Source: CAYMCO01 sp964388955 (lineage in GTDB: Bacteria; Chloroflexota; Anaerolineae; Anaerolineales; E44-bin32). From it: a stretch of DNA of 64,000 bases. Shown piece after piece: positions 8,700 through 16,988 of the stretch (position 1 is its first letter; each line of letters opens with the position of its first letter). The stretch spans positions 111,095 through 175,094 of the forward strand of contig CAYMCO010000006.1 of the NCBI GenBank assembly GCA_964388955.1. Reading direction: 5' to 3'. The notes under the pieces were generated by a model. It did no database searches. It was given only the letters and a program-made list of their open reading frames with translations, and had not been told where the DNA came from. The translations under genes and the position numbers were made by a program.

Positions 8700-9876
8700 A
8701 GTACTCAATCCCGTATCGTCGAAGCTTTTCCCAGGGCCAGACCTCTTGATCCTGCCTGTCCCGGCGCATCACCACCATTCGGTCATTGCAGGAGAAGCAG
8801 GGGTCGATCCCGGCGAGGATCATGGGCACATCCGCCAACTGGTGCCCGATGGCCAGCTTCACAACTGACATCATGTTGCAGATCGTTGGGGTGCGGACTC
8901 GGATGCGCTCCGGCTTGTCTGTGCCGTTGCTCTTGATGAAGTAGAACAGCTCGCCGCGGGGGGCTTCCACTCTGCTGACGGTCTCCCCTTCCTTGATTCT
9001 GCGGGGGACCTTGGTGCAGAGGTCCCCGCTGGGAAGCCGATCCAGGATCTCGCGAATCACCCGGCAGCTCTCGAACAGCTCCTTCAACCGAACCACGAAG
9101 CGCGCTTCCAGGTCGCCGGCCTGCTCTACGACAGCACGGATGGGAAACGAAGGATAGGCGGCATAGGGGGCATCTGAACGAACGTCGCTGGGGATCCCGG
9201 ATGCGCGCGCAGTGGGGCCGACGGCACCCATCGCCTCCGCCTGACGCGCGTTCATCACGCCGATGCCGCGCGTGCGAGCCAGGAACAGCGCATCAGTCGT
9301 CACGATTTCCAGGTAGCGCTGGGTTCGTTCCTGGAGCGTTTCCAGCGCGGGATAGATCCTGTCGGCTTGTTTGCGATCGATGTCGCACTTCACCCCGCCC
9401 AGGAGGTTCGCTGAATAGTTGACCCGATTCCCGGTCAGATATTCGAGAACATCCATCACCGTTTCCCGGTCCCGCCAGCTGTACATGAACAAGCTGTCAA
9501 ATCCAGCCTCGTGCCCGGCCACTCCCAGCCACAGCATGTGGCTGTGGATGCGCTCGAGTTCCGCAACGAGCACTCGAATGGCCCGGGCTCTGGGAGGCAC
9601 CTCCACCTGGGCCAACTGCTCGACCCCCAGGCAGTAAGCGGTGGCGTGGATGTGGGAGCAGATGCCGCAGACGCGCTCGAACATATACAGGTTCTGAATC
9701 CAATTGCGGGCCTCCGCGGCTTTCTCAATGCCGCGATGGGCGTAGCCCAGGCGGACATAGGCATCTGTCACGATCTCCCCCTCCACAGTGATCCGGAAAT
9801 GGCCGGGTTCCTTCAACGCCGGATGCTGTGGGCCGATGGGCACCGTAAACTGCGCTGCTTCTCTCCGGGTTTCCAT
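8683..9876 (-). CDS. Group 4 [NiFe] hydrogenase large subunit (NuoD-like)
   Basis: Catalytic large subunit of a membrane-bound energy-converting hydrogenase, 397 residues. Unlike complex I NuoD it keeps both CxxC pairs: RVCGICSHIHATAY and DPCFSCNDR, the group 4 L1 and L2 motifs. It is therefore a hydrogenase and not Nuo or Mbx. The L2 motif is followed by an extension of about 30 residues ending GIEYYGHHS, typical of families with a short cleaved or retained tail. The start at 9876 shares a base with the preceding NuoC-like stop (TGATG), with GGAG upstream; a longer ATG start at 9894 is possible. The exact subgroup (4a to 4g) cannot be assigned by eye. Confidence 0.93.
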   Translation of the reverse strand: METRREAAQFTVPIGPQHPALKEPGHFRITVEGEIVTDAYVRLGYAHRGIEKAAEARNWIQNLYMFERVCGICSHIHATAYCLGVEQLAQVEVPPRARAIRVLVAELERIHSHMLWLGVAGHEAGFDSLFMYSWRDRETVMDVLEYLTGNRVNYSANLLGGVKCDIDRKQADRIYPALETLQERTQRYLEIVTTDALFLARTRGIGVMNARQAEAMGAVGPTARASGIPSDVRSDAPYAAYPSFPIRAVVEQAGDLEARFVVRLKELFESCRVIREILDRLPSGDLCTKVPRRIKEGETVSRVEAPRGELFYFIKSNGTDKPERIRVRTPTICNMMSVVKLAIGHQLADVPMILAGIDPCFSCNDRMVVMRRDRQDQEVWPWEKLRRYGIEYYGHHS

Positions 9877-10364
9877 CAGGGGGCTCCTGGACATGCCGGG
9901 ATCTTGATCTCTGCCGGGTCGAAATCCTTCCGGAGGGGGAATTGATCCGAGGGCCAATCCTCGGGAAGGTAGAGCCTCTCGGGATTCCTCAAACCATCCA
10001 CTATCACGCCGAACATTTCGCTCAACTCCCGTTCAAAAGCCTCCGCAGCGGGGATGATTTCGCAGAGACTGGGGATGGCCGCGTTCTTGCGTGGAACTTG
10101 GACCCGGAGGGTGATTACGGCTGCGCCCACGCAGAAGTGGTACAGTAGTTCAAGTTTGCCCTTTTCCTCTCCCAGGTCGACCCCGGTGATGGCGGTCAGG
10201 TGCCCAAGGCGCTTGACCCGCAGCCCAACCGTGATCGCCACGAGATCCTGCGGTGTATTCAGCGTGATGTCGATGCGGTTTGGTTCCGGATAAGCGGTTT
10301 CCGTCTCCCACATCCAGTTCTCCGCAAACTCCGCAGCGATAGTGAGCGCCTCCTCCGTCCTCAT
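9876..10364 (-). CDS. NuoC-like 30 kDa subunit of group 4 hydrogenase
   Basis: A 162-residue subunit related to complex I NuoC and HycE-N. It has the family segment ELSEMFGVIVDGLRNPERL, then LPEDWPSDQFPLRKDF near the C-terminus. It is structural, packing against the large and small subunits, and carries no cofactor. It is separate here, not fused to the large subunit as in HycE. ATG at 10364 overlaps the NuoB-like stop as ATGA. Confidence 0.92.
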   Translation of the reverse strand: MRTEEALTIAAEFAENWMWETETAYPEPNRIDITLNTPQDLVAITVGLRVKRLGHLTAITGVDLGEEKGKLELLYHFCVGAAVITLRVQVPRKNAAIPSLCEIIPAAEAFERELSEMFGVIVDGLRNPERLYLPEDWPSDQFPLRKDFDPAEIKIPACPGAP

Positions 10365-10879
10365 CGGTCCGCCACCTCCCGTTGCCGGCCATCCGGCCTG
10401 ACCAAAGGCTCAGGTGATGCTGTGACCTTCACCAGGCCGGTCAAGAGCTTGATGACCCCATCGATGATCGCTTCCGGGCGTGGAGGGCATCCCGGTACGT
10501 ATACGTTCACGGGGATGACCTGATCAATCCCACCCAGGGTGTTGTAGCAGCCGCGAAAGACACCGCCGGATAGGGCGCAAGAGCCGACGGCGACGACGAA
10601 CTTGGGCGCATGCATCTGCTCGTAGATTCGCATCAGCCGCTCCTTCGTCTGGCGCGTGACCGGGCCCGTGCAGACCAGAACATCGGCGTGGCGCGGGCTG
10701 CCCTTGAGCTTCACCCCAAAGCGCTCCAGGTCGTAGCGCGGGGTAAGCGTGGCCAGGATCTCGATATCACAGCCGTTGCAGGACCCACTGTTGAAATGGA
10801 TGAGCCAGGGGGAGTTCACCAGTGCCCATGTCTTCATCCTGTTGATCGCGGTCTTTATTCTTGTATTGCTAGAGTTCAC
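10361..10879 (-). CDS. Group 4 hydrogenase small subunit (NuoB-like)
   Basis: Iron-sulfur small subunit of 172 residues holding the single proximal [4Fe-4S] cluster next to the NiFe site. Ligands are visible in SGSCNGCDIEI, AVGSCALSGG and VYVPGCPPRPE. The start is GTG at 10879 with GAGGAG spaced ideally upstream; the next ATG (residue 15) has no such site. The N-terminus is slightly longer than typical complex I NuoB. It is the first of four consecutive catalytic-module genes (B, C, D, H order). Confidence 0.92.
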   Translation of the reverse strand: MNSSNTRIKTAINRMKTWALVNSPWLIHFNSGSCNGCDIEILATLTPRYDLERFGVKLKGSPRHADVLVCTGPVTRQTKERLMRIYEQMHAPKFVVAVGSCALSGGVFRGCYNTLGGIDQVIPVNVYVPGCPPRPEAIIDGVIKLLTGLVKVTASPEPLVRPDGRQREVADR

Positions 10880-10903
10880 AGGTTACTCCTCAATATGGGG
10901 TCT

Positions 10904-11218
10904 TCATCCCAAAATCAGGGCTCCCAGCGCCAGGGCCAAACCGATCAGATAGATCGCCGAGATCAAGGAGAAGTTGCTGGTGCCAAGCATCAGCACCCCG
11001 AGATGGACGATGGCGAAGAACAGCGCAACCACGAAGAAAGGTCGGTACCCCGGTGCAGCGGCCCGAGAGGGGGGGGCTTCTCCACTGGAGTAGGTGCTGA
11101 CTCGGACGTGTGTCTCATGTGCCGGACCAGCCAGCAGCCGACCCAAGCCGGAAAGGATTCCCACCAGGAGGACGTAGATCAGCAATGCTAGGGGAGGGGT
11201 CAGCAAGCGAATGTCCAT
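10904..11218 (-). CDS. NuoA-like small membrane subunit
   Basis: A 104-residue membrane protein with three hydrophobic segments. The loop after the first segment carries YSSGEAP, and the second segment begins PFFVVALFF, resembling the loop and helix of complex I NuoA, though divergent. It lies 24 bases before the NuoB-like gene, where NuoA would be expected. The ATG at 11218 has only a weak ribosome-binding site. A longer frame to 11560 is an out-of-frame shadow of the antiporter-like gene upstream and was not used. Confidence 0.8.
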   Translation of the reverse strand: MDIRLLTPPLALLIYVLLVGILSGLGRLLAGPAHETHVRVSTYSSGEAPPSRAAAPGYRPFFVVALFFAIVHLGVLMLGTSNFSLISAIYLIGLALALGALILG

Positions 11219-11268
11219 TTTCAGCACCGTCCGATCGTCGTCAAAAGTCGAGCCATCTCTTGGAACCC

Positions 11269-12762
11269 CTAGCCGAAGGCGCGGATGAGTGCCTCGCCAG
11301 CGGGGCTGGTCAGCCAATTCATCAGGCTTGGCCAAATCCCGATCAGCACAACGCCCGCGGCCAGGATCACCAAGGGGATCTCCATGCCGATGGGCACCAT
11401 GCCCCCGCGGGCGACGATGCTTGATTGCTTTCGCCGGTATACGACGTTGACCAAGGGGACGTAGTATGCCAGCGATAGCACGCTGTTCAATGCGGCGAAT
11501 ATGACAAGCCCCTGGGTCATCGCATTTCCAGACTGAAATCCGGCCACGAAGATCTGCCATTTCGACATAAATCCCGCCAGCGGGGGGAGGCCGCCCAATC
11601 CAAGGAGAGCCAAGCTCAGTGTGATCCCAATCAGCGGATATCGGCGGGCTGCACCCGCCAGATCATCCACCGTCAAGGGCTCGTGGTCTCCCCACCGGAT
11701 ATGCAGGCTGTAGAGCAGTGCACCGGCGGCCAAGAAGGCGAGACCCTTCATCAGGCCATGGTTGAAGAGGTGGAACAGGCCGCCCTGCGCTCCGCTGACG
11801 TCGCCGGCGTAGATGGCAATGCCGATGCCCACCAGCATGTAGCCTATGTGGGTCAGACTGGAGTACGCCAGCAATCGCTTCACCTGGCGCTGGCGCAGGG
11901 CCATAAGATTCCCAACGATCATGTTGAGCGCGCCGAACGCCAAGAAGAGGGTGCTCCAGGTGATCGAGGACACGGATAGGCCGGACAGCGCCCGCAGCAT
12001 GGCCACAAGGCCCGCTTCGATCACCACCCCCGAGAGCATGGCACTGATACCGCTCGCAGCCTGCGAATGGGCGTCGGGCAGCCAGGTGTGCAGCGGCACC
12101 AGGGCGGCCTTCACTCCGAACCCAATTGTGAAGAGGGCGCCGGCGGCCAGCGTGACGGAGGAGACCTCCGCACTGGTCCGGATCTCCGACAGCTCGAGTG
12201 TGCCGACCTGTGAGAATGTTAGTCCAATCCCCGCAAGCACCAATACAGACCCAGCGGCACTTTGCACGAGGTACTTGATGCCCGCCTCGAGCGACGCCGG
12301 CCGCTCGCGGTAGAAGGAGACCAAGAGATATGAGCACACCGCCATGGCTTCGAACCAAATCCACAAGTCAAACAGGTCGTTTGCCGCCCCCAGCCCGATC
12401 ATGACCCCTATCATGGCGGCGAGCATGGCATAGAATTTCTCCTGCCCGATCTCGTCCCCGATATAAGAGCCCGAATAGAGCACAACCATGGTCCCGAGGC
12501 CCAGCGCGACGGCTGCCAGCAGCGAGGCCAGACCGTCGAAATACAAAGAGATGTCTCCCAGCGACCAGAGTTGTGGCCCCGACGCCCGCAGTTGGCCGGT
12601 GGAAAGCGCGAAGGGGATCCACGTGATGAGCAAGCCGGCCAGGCAGCAGGCCTGGCTGGTCCGGCCAGACCTCATGCTCCGGCTCAGGCGTCCCACCAGG
12701 TAAATGAGTGGGGAAGTGCTGATTGGCAATGCGATGAGCCATAGGAAGTACGGTGTTTGCAT
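11269..12762 (-). CDS. NuoN/MrpD-like antiporter-type membrane subunit
   Basis: A 497-residue polytopic protein (about 14 hydrophobic segments) of the proton antiporter M family shared by complex I NuoL/M/N, Mrp antiporters and group 4 hydrogenases. Signatures: WIWFEAMAVCSYLLVSFYR with the conserved Glu, the VPLHTWLPDAHSQA loop, and KRLLAYSSLTHIGYMLVGIG with conserved Lys and His. It should form one ion-translocating unit. The start at 12762 lies just after the stop of the NuoL-like gene. Confidence 0.93.
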   Translation of the reverse strand: MQTPYFLWLIALPISTSPLIYLVGRLSRSMRSGRTSQACCLAGLLITWIPFALSTGQLRASGPQLWSLGDISLYFDGLASLLAAVALGLGTMVVLYSGSYIGDEIGQEKFYAMLAAMIGVMIGLGAANDLFDLWIWFEAMAVCSYLLVSFYRERPASLEAGIKYLVQSAAGSVLVLAGIGLTFSQVGTLELSEIRTSAEVSSVTLAAGALFTIGFGVKAALVPLHTWLPDAHSQAASGISAMLSGVVIEAGLVAMLRALSGLSVSSITWSTLFLAFGALNMIVGNLMALRQRQVKRLLAYSSLTHIGYMLVGIGIAIYAGDVSGAQGGLFHLFNHGLMKGLAFLAAGALLYSLHIRWGDHEPLTVDDLAGAARRYPLIGITLSLALLGLGGLPPLAGFMSKWQIFVAGFQSGNAMTQGLVIFAALNSVLSLAYYVPLVNVVYRRKQSSIVARGGMVPIGMEIPLVILAAGVVLIGIWPSLMNWLTSPAGEALIRAFG

Positions 12763-12763
12763 A

Positions 12764-14512
12764 TCACACCCCAGTGCTCAGGACGGCAAGAACCACGGCC
12801 AAACCGACCAGCAAACCGGCGATATTCCAAGACAGATGGCCCGTCTGGGTGGATCTCAGCAGGGCGGCAGCTTGCTCTGTCAGCTCGATGACCCGCGTAT
12901 TGAGCTCCTCAAACCCGAGCCCTCGGCCAGCGAACTCAGCCAGCGGTTTCAAGTTCCTGGTCAACGGGGAAAGGCGAGCTCGAGCGCGCCAACTCACAAT
13001 TCCCAGAGAGATGACCAACAGGGCCAACCAGGTCGCGGGAGCAAGCAGGATCTCGAAGACGATTTCCCCTGTCGTCAGCATCGCTAGATGATGCATGGGA
13101 AGACTGACGGCCAAGATGCGTGAGAATCCGCCCCCGAGCAGCCAGGAGGTCAAGGTACCGGCCGAAAGCACGCTCAAGGAAACGCGCATGGCCGGAGGCG
13201 CATCTTGGAAGGGGTTGCCAGAACGTGGATATCCGTAGAACACCAAGGCCAACACGCGCACAGTGTAGAGAGCGGTGATGCCGGCGCAGATCAGCATAGC
13301 GGCGTATGCCCAGAGAGGGCCGCGGGCCAGTCCACCCTCCAATACCAGTTCTTTGCTGAAGAAGCCGTTCGCAACCGGCAAACCGGCGAGGCCGAGGCTC
13401 CCGATGAGGAAGGCCGCGTGCGTGAAAGGCATTTCCCTTCGCAGGCCCCCCATCTGCCTCGTATCCCTGGTTCCGACCGCATGGATCACCGCTCCCGCAC
13501 CGAGAAACAGCAGGGCTTTGAACAGGGAGTGGCTGAGCAGGTGATACTGGCTGGCGAATATGGCCCCGGCCCCCACCGCATAGACCATATAGCCGAGTTG
13601 GCTGACCGTTGAGTACGCCAGGGCGCGCTTCAGATCGTCCGCGACCACGGCCATCACGGCCGCCAGCAGCGCCGAGAGCACCCCGACGATGATCACAGCC
13701 GTGGTCCACCCGGGTACGGCGCTGAACGCGGGGTAGAACCTCGCCAGCAGATAAACTCCGGCGTTGACCATGGTGGCGGCATGGATGAGCGCCGTCACCG
13801 GCGTAGGGGCTTCCATCGCGTCCGGCAGCCAGGTTTGGAAGGGGACCTGCGCGGATTTCGCGGCGGCTGCGATCAGGAATCCGAATGCGGCCAGGCTGAG
13901 CGTCTGGGGAGGCAGGTCGCCGGCCGATGCGATGAAAGTGCTGATCTGATAGTCGCCGAAATAGGCATAAGCGAGCAGCGCTCCCCCCAGCAGGCCCACT
14001 CCGCCCAACTGCGTCATGATCAGCGCCTTTATCCCGCCGGCGACGGCCTTCGGATCGTCGTTGTGGAAAGAGATCAGCGCATAGGAGCAAAAGGCGGTGA
14101 TCTCCCAAAACACGAACATGAAGAGCAGGCTTCCGCAAAGGACGAGACCGGCCATTGCACCGATGAAGAGCAGCACCAAGGAGTAGTACCGCCCGAGTTC
14201 CTCTTCGCCGTGCATGTAGTCCACCGAGAAGACGACAGCCAGGGAGCCGACCACTGTCGCTACGGCGGCGAGGAAGACGCCCAATCCGTCCGGAACAAAG
14301 GTGACAGCGCCAAAGACGCCGCCCACAGGGATGCGCAGGGGAATTTGGTCGCTCGTGTTCGCAAGCATGAGCAGCGAGGCGATGGCCGCCGCAATGGAGA
14401 ACAGGCAGGCGAGGGCATGCTGGATCCGGGGCCGCCGATTGCCTGCAGCCCAGACAGTGATCGCGCCGAGCCAGGGGAGTATGATGACCGTGGTGAGCAG
14501 CCAGGTGATCAT
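12764..14512 (-). CDS. NuoL/MrpA-like antiporter-type membrane subunit
   Basis: A 582-residue antiporter-family subunit with about 15 hydrophobic segments plus a C-terminal extension ending in another membrane helix. Motifs include VFWEITAFCSYALISFHN (conserved Glu), VPFQTWLPDAMEAPTPV and LKRALAYSTVSQLGYMVYA. The MEAPTPV loop is the NuoL/MrpA variant and separates it from the neighbouring NuoN/MrpD type. With the next gene it gives two large ion-channel units in this complex. The ATG at 14512 follows the NuoK-like stop after 3 bases. Confidence 0.94.
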   Translation of the reverse strand: MITWLLTTVIILPWLGAITVWAAGNRRPRIQHALACLFSIAAAIASLLMLANTSDQIPLRIPVGGVFGAVTFVPDGLGVFLAAVATVVGSLAVVFSVDYMHGEEELGRYYSLVLLFIGAMAGLVLCGSLLFMFVFWEITAFCSYALISFHNDDPKAVAGGIKALIMTQLGGVGLLGGALLAYAYFGDYQISTFIASAGDLPPQTLSLAAFGFLIAAAAKSAQVPFQTWLPDAMEAPTPVTALIHAATMVNAGVYLLARFYPAFSAVPGWTTAVIIVGVLSALLAAVMAVVADDLKRALAYSTVSQLGYMVYAVGAGAIFASQYHLLSHSLFKALLFLGAGAVIHAVGTRDTRQMGGLRREMPFTHAAFLIGSLGLAGLPVANGFFSKELVLEGGLARGPLWAYAAMLICAGITALYTVRVLALVFYGYPRSGNPFQDAPPAMRVSLSVLSAGTLTSWLLGGGFSRILAVSLPMHHLAMLTTGEIVFEILLAPATWLALLVISLGIVSWRARARLSPLTRNLKPLAEFAGRGLGFEELNTRVIELTEQAAALLRSTQTGHLSWNIAGLLVGLAVVLAVLSTGV

Positions 14513-14515
14513 GAT

Positions 14516-14827
14516 TCATCCCCTTAGGCGTGAGATCTCGCGGATATCCAGAGTCCCCAACTGGCGCCGCACTTGCACTGCGAGGCTGATCCCGATCACG
14601 GCGACAACCGTGTCTGCAACAATCACGGTGATCGCCATGCTCTGAGCGATGTTGATCCGCCCGCTGGCCATCCCGGAGATCACCAGGCCCAGCAATGCTG
14701 CCTTCACCAATATCTGCAGTGCGATCACGATTTGGATGAGGTTTCGTGCGGCAAGCAAGCCATAGAATCCGACGGCCAGAAACCCCATGGCTCCGAAGAG
14801 CCCGATCGAAATTGGGGAGAGTGTCAT
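14516..14827 (-). CDS. NuoK/MrpC-like membrane subunit
   Basis: A 103-residue protein with three membrane helices. It contains VISGMASGRINIAQSMAITV, a variant of the NuoK/MrpC region with conserved polar residues, and an IGISLAVQVRR end. The ATG at 14827 overlaps the preceding gene's stop as ATGA. A longer upstream reading to 15034 is a shadow inside the preceding gene. It fits between the NuoJ-like and NuoL-like subunits as in complex I. Confidence 0.9.
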   Translation of the reverse strand: MTLSPISIGLFGAMGFLAVGFYGLLAARNLIQIVIALQILVKAALLGLVISGMASGRINIAQSMAITVIVADTVVAVIGISLAVQVRRQLGTLDIREISRLRG

Positions 14828-15402
14828 GGCACTGGCTCCTTTTCGGCGACGTGCTCCGGCTCCATGGCCGCTTTCTCCAGGGCCCATAGATCCTGCTCGC
14901 GCTGGGCCACAAAAGCATCCGCCGCCGGCCCTTCCAGCGGCGGCTTCGCCTCTGCCAGCAGGCCGATCAATCCCAGGACCCCGGCGAAGATGAGTACGAT
15001 TTGAACCAGCACATCGAGGCCGCGTCCCTGCCACATTACGACCGAGAACAGCGGTTCGGCGGTTTCCACTGGCGCAATGGATGACGCAGGTTTCAGGAAC
15101 CAGGCGAGAAGAATCAGGTTTGCCAGCGGCAGCCCGAGGATGACCGTCGTGGGAGGGATAGATTGGTCTCCCGCCGGGGCATCACCAGCGATGTTGATCG
15201 CAAACACGAAGAGGATGGTCACCAATCCCGCGCCGACGCTGAGTTCGATCACGGCCACCTCTCGACCACCTGAGAGGTAGAAGACCACCGAGAGCAGCGC
15301 GCTCGCACCCGCCAGCCAAAGAGCCGCGTTGATCATACGTCTTGCGCGCATGCTTTGCACCGCACACAACCCGGCCCCCAATATGAGTGTCAGAAATAGC
15401 AT
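14824..15402 (-). CDS. NuoJ/MnhB-like membrane subunit
   Basis: A 192-residue polytopic protein. The helix carrying VIELSVGAGLVTILFVFA has the conserved Glu of the NuoJ/MbhD family, and a second hydrophobic block follows an acidic linker. The first structural gene of the membrane-bound hydrogenase. ATG at 15402 has GGGAGA five bases upstream; an ATG at 15423 would add seven residues. The C-terminal 40 residues are charged and probably cytoplasmic. Confidence 0.86.
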   Translation of the reverse strand: MLFLTLILGAGLCAVQSMRARRMINAALWLAGASALLSVVFYLSGGREVAVIELSVGAGLVTILFVFAINIAGDAPAGDQSIPPTTVILGLPLANLILLAWFLKPASSIAPVETAEPLFSVVMWQGRGLDVLVQIVLIFAGVLGLIGLLAEAKPPLEGPAADAFVAQREQDLWALEKAAMEPEHVAEKEPVP

Positions 15403-15434
15403 CCGGCTCTCCCGTATCTGCATCCGGTCCCGGC

Positions 15435-15572
15435 TTAAGGTTGCGCCGGCTTGAGAGGGGCGCTCGCGGGGGGTGCGCTGTCGTTCGCGCTTGATAGACC
15501 GGCGGATGCGCCCCGTGCAAACCTCGGTCGCTTAGCCGCGTGCGACCCACTCTCGACTTCAGACAGCATCAT
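15435..15572 (-). CDS. Possible 45-residue ORF between pentapeptide and hydrogenase genes
   Basis: A short frame whose ATG overlaps the pentapeptide-protein stop (ATGA at 15572-15569) and ends 32 bases before the NuoJ-like start. The product is Ala/Ser/Pro-rich (begins MMLSEVESGSHAAKRP) with no recognisable domain. If translated, it couples the pentapeptide gene to the hydrogenase genes. It may instead be chance. Confidence 0.25.
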   Translation of the reverse strand: MMLSEVESGSHAAKRPRFARGASAGLSSANDSAPPASAPLKPAQP

Positions 15573-16120
15573 CCCTCGCCGACCGGCAGCTTCTGTCCTT
15601 TGAGAAATGTCTCCAGGGAAACGCCAAGGAAGTATGCCATCTCGGCGGGGTCATCCACGTTGACACGGCCCCAGCGTGCGAAGTCGAGATCACCCTCCAG
15701 GCAATAACGCCCGTCGTATAGGGATCCATCCTGCATTGTGGCGAAGCAAAGACGCCTTGCGCCCCGCAATTGTTCGGCAGTCAGGTTGCGCACATCCTGC
15801 AGATTGGCCTTGAAGAGGTCCGTGCCCTCCAGATTCGCCTCGCTCATGTTGGCACCTTGCAGGTTGCACCGACTCAGCTTGGCGGCGCGCAAATTGGCCT
15901 GGGTGAGATCCGCCCATTCCAGGTGGGCCTGGTGGAAATCGACCTTTTGAAGGTCGGCGCCGAGCAGATCGGCGTTCTGCATGTGCACGTGACAAAGCCG
16001 AAGGCTCTTCAACGAACCGTCGCTGAGGTGTCCGCGCACGCGCAGTTCCTCGATTGCTTCCAGCACCTGCCTGTTTTCTGGGTTGCGAAGCTTTCGGATG
16101 AGATGAATAAGCTCGGCCAT
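15569..16120 (-). CDS. Pentapeptide-repeat protein
   Basis: A 183-residue cytoplasmic protein. Residues 1-35 form a helical leader (MAELIHLIRKLRNPENRQ). Residues about 50-120 hold A(D/N)LxX pentapeptide repeats such as ADLLG ADLQK VDFHQ and ANLRA AKLSR CNLQG ANMSE ANLEG, which build a right-handed quadrilateral helix. The tail (about 60 residues) is non-repetitive. Its role is unknown; some family members bind proteins or mimic DNA. AAGGAGGAAACG in front of the ATG at 16120 fixes the start. A row of Pho-box-like repeats lies about 100 bases upstream. The gene points into the hydrogenase cluster and may be its first cistron. Confidence 0.9.
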   Translation of the reverse strand: MAELIHLIRKLRNPENRQVLEAIEELRVRGHLSDGSLKSLRLCHVHMQNADLLGADLQKVDFHQAHLEWADLTQANLRAAKLSRCNLQGANMSEANLEGTDLFKANLQDVRNLTAEQLRGARRLCFATMQDGSLYDGRYCLEGDLDFARWGRVNVDDPAEMAYFLGVSLETFLKGQKLPVGEG

Positions 16121-16215
16121 CGTTTCCTCCTTCGGAACCTTCCATCTTTCTTCATCAATCGGTTCCTTTTGGTCGATCTCTCTTTCCCTCTCTGATCTCA
16201 GATTACGCCACACTG

Positions 16216-16254
16216 GTAACGGGCCTGGTTCCTCAGCGGTAACATCCAGGTAAC
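16216..16254 (-). promoter_or_regulatory. Putative Pho-box-like operator, site 1
   Basis: Four GTAAC-like words on the plus strand at 16216, 16228 (GTTCC), 16239 and 16250, spaced 12, 11 and 11 bases. This head-to-tail, one-turn spacing is how PhoB/OmpR-family regulators bind. It is the only gap between the regulator gene (ends 16290) and the pentapeptide gene (starts 16120), so it would act on the latter and possibly on the hydrogenase unit downstream. Confidence 0.5.
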
Positions 16255-16289
16255 AAGCATTTGCCGGTTTGCCGCGGTCCGGGAGTGCA

Positions 16290-16988
16290 TCAGCCGCCCG
16301 CCGTGCGCGCCAGCGCCCTCTCGAAGCCATATCCGATTCCTGGCAGGTTCGTCAGAAGCCGAGGCCGTGCCGGGTCAGGCTCGATCTTCTGTCGCAAACG
16401 ATAGACGAGCTGCTTCAACATCGTGCGATCACCCCCTTCTGGCCCCCAAACATGCGCGATGAGCTCATCGGCAGGCAGCACATTGCCTGCGTTTAGCATG
16501 AGCATTTCCAGCAGACGGCACTCCAGAGGGGTGAGGCGTACAGCCCGATCCTTCTCTTTCCGCACCTCGCCGCGCGCCGTGTCCAGTGTCAGCCCGGATG
16601 CCGTGATGGGTCCCGGGGTCGCCGGACCTGCGGAGGCACGGCGCAGGACGGCCTCGACGCGCGCGACCAGCTGCCTCGGGCTGAAGGGTTTGACGATATA
16701 GTCATCGGCGCCCAACGCCAATCCGCGCACGATGTCCTCCTCGTCCCCCCGCACGCTCAATATGATGATGGGAATCTCCGAGTCAATGCGGATGCGTTGA
16801 CAGATCGCCAACCCGCCCAACCGCGGCAGGTTGAGATCCAGGATGATGATGTCGGGCTTTTCCGCCGCCCACTGTTCGAGGGCGCGCAAGCCGTCATGGG
16901 CCATCACGATCTGGTACCCCTCTCGCCGCATGGTGAAGGAGACCACGTCCGCCAGGGCGAGGTCATCATCGACGATCAGGGCTTTCAT
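16290..16988 (-). CDS. OmpR/PhoB-family response regulator (copy 1)
   Basis: A 232-residue DNA-binding regulator: receiver domain (residues 1-115; acidic pocket VDDD, phosphoacceptor Asp in IIILDLNLPRLGG, Lys in IVKPFSPRQLVAR) and winged-helix domain (about 130-225; ECRLLEMLMLNAGN and LKQLVYRLRQKIE). The ATG at 16988 overlaps the kinase stop as ATGA, marking them as a pair. It is a clear paralogue of the regulator at 20248, sharing ALGADDYI-type and KPFSPRQLVAR segments. Candidate to bind the direct repeats at 16216, 17891 and 21015. Confidence 0.94.
   Translation of the reverse strand: MKALIVDDDLALADVVSFTMRREGYQIVMAHDGLRALEQWAAEKPDIIILDLNLPRLGGLAICQRIRIDSEIPIIILSVRGDEEDIVRGLALGADDYIVKPFSPRQLVARVEAVLRRASAGPATPGPITASGLTLDTARGEVRKEKDRAVRLTPLECRLLEMLMLNAGNVLPADELIAHVWGPEGGDRTMLKQLVYRLRQKIEPDPARPRLLTNLPGIGYGFERALARTAGG

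Noticed and set aside
7764..8936. Long plus-strand open frame opposite the NuoH/NuoD-like genes
   Set aside because: Gln/Arg/Gly-rich antisense of membrane-protein codons; the minus strand has clear family motifs throughout.
12936..14918. 660-residue alternative minus-strand frame over the NuoL-like gene
   Set aside because: Arg/Pro-rich out-of-frame reading; the neighbouring frame carries the conserved antiporter motifs.
8683..15402. Reading the membrane cluster as respiratory complex I or an Mbx-type complex
   Set aside because: The NuoD-like subunit keeps all four nickel-binding cysteines and there are no NuoE, NuoF or NuoG genes.
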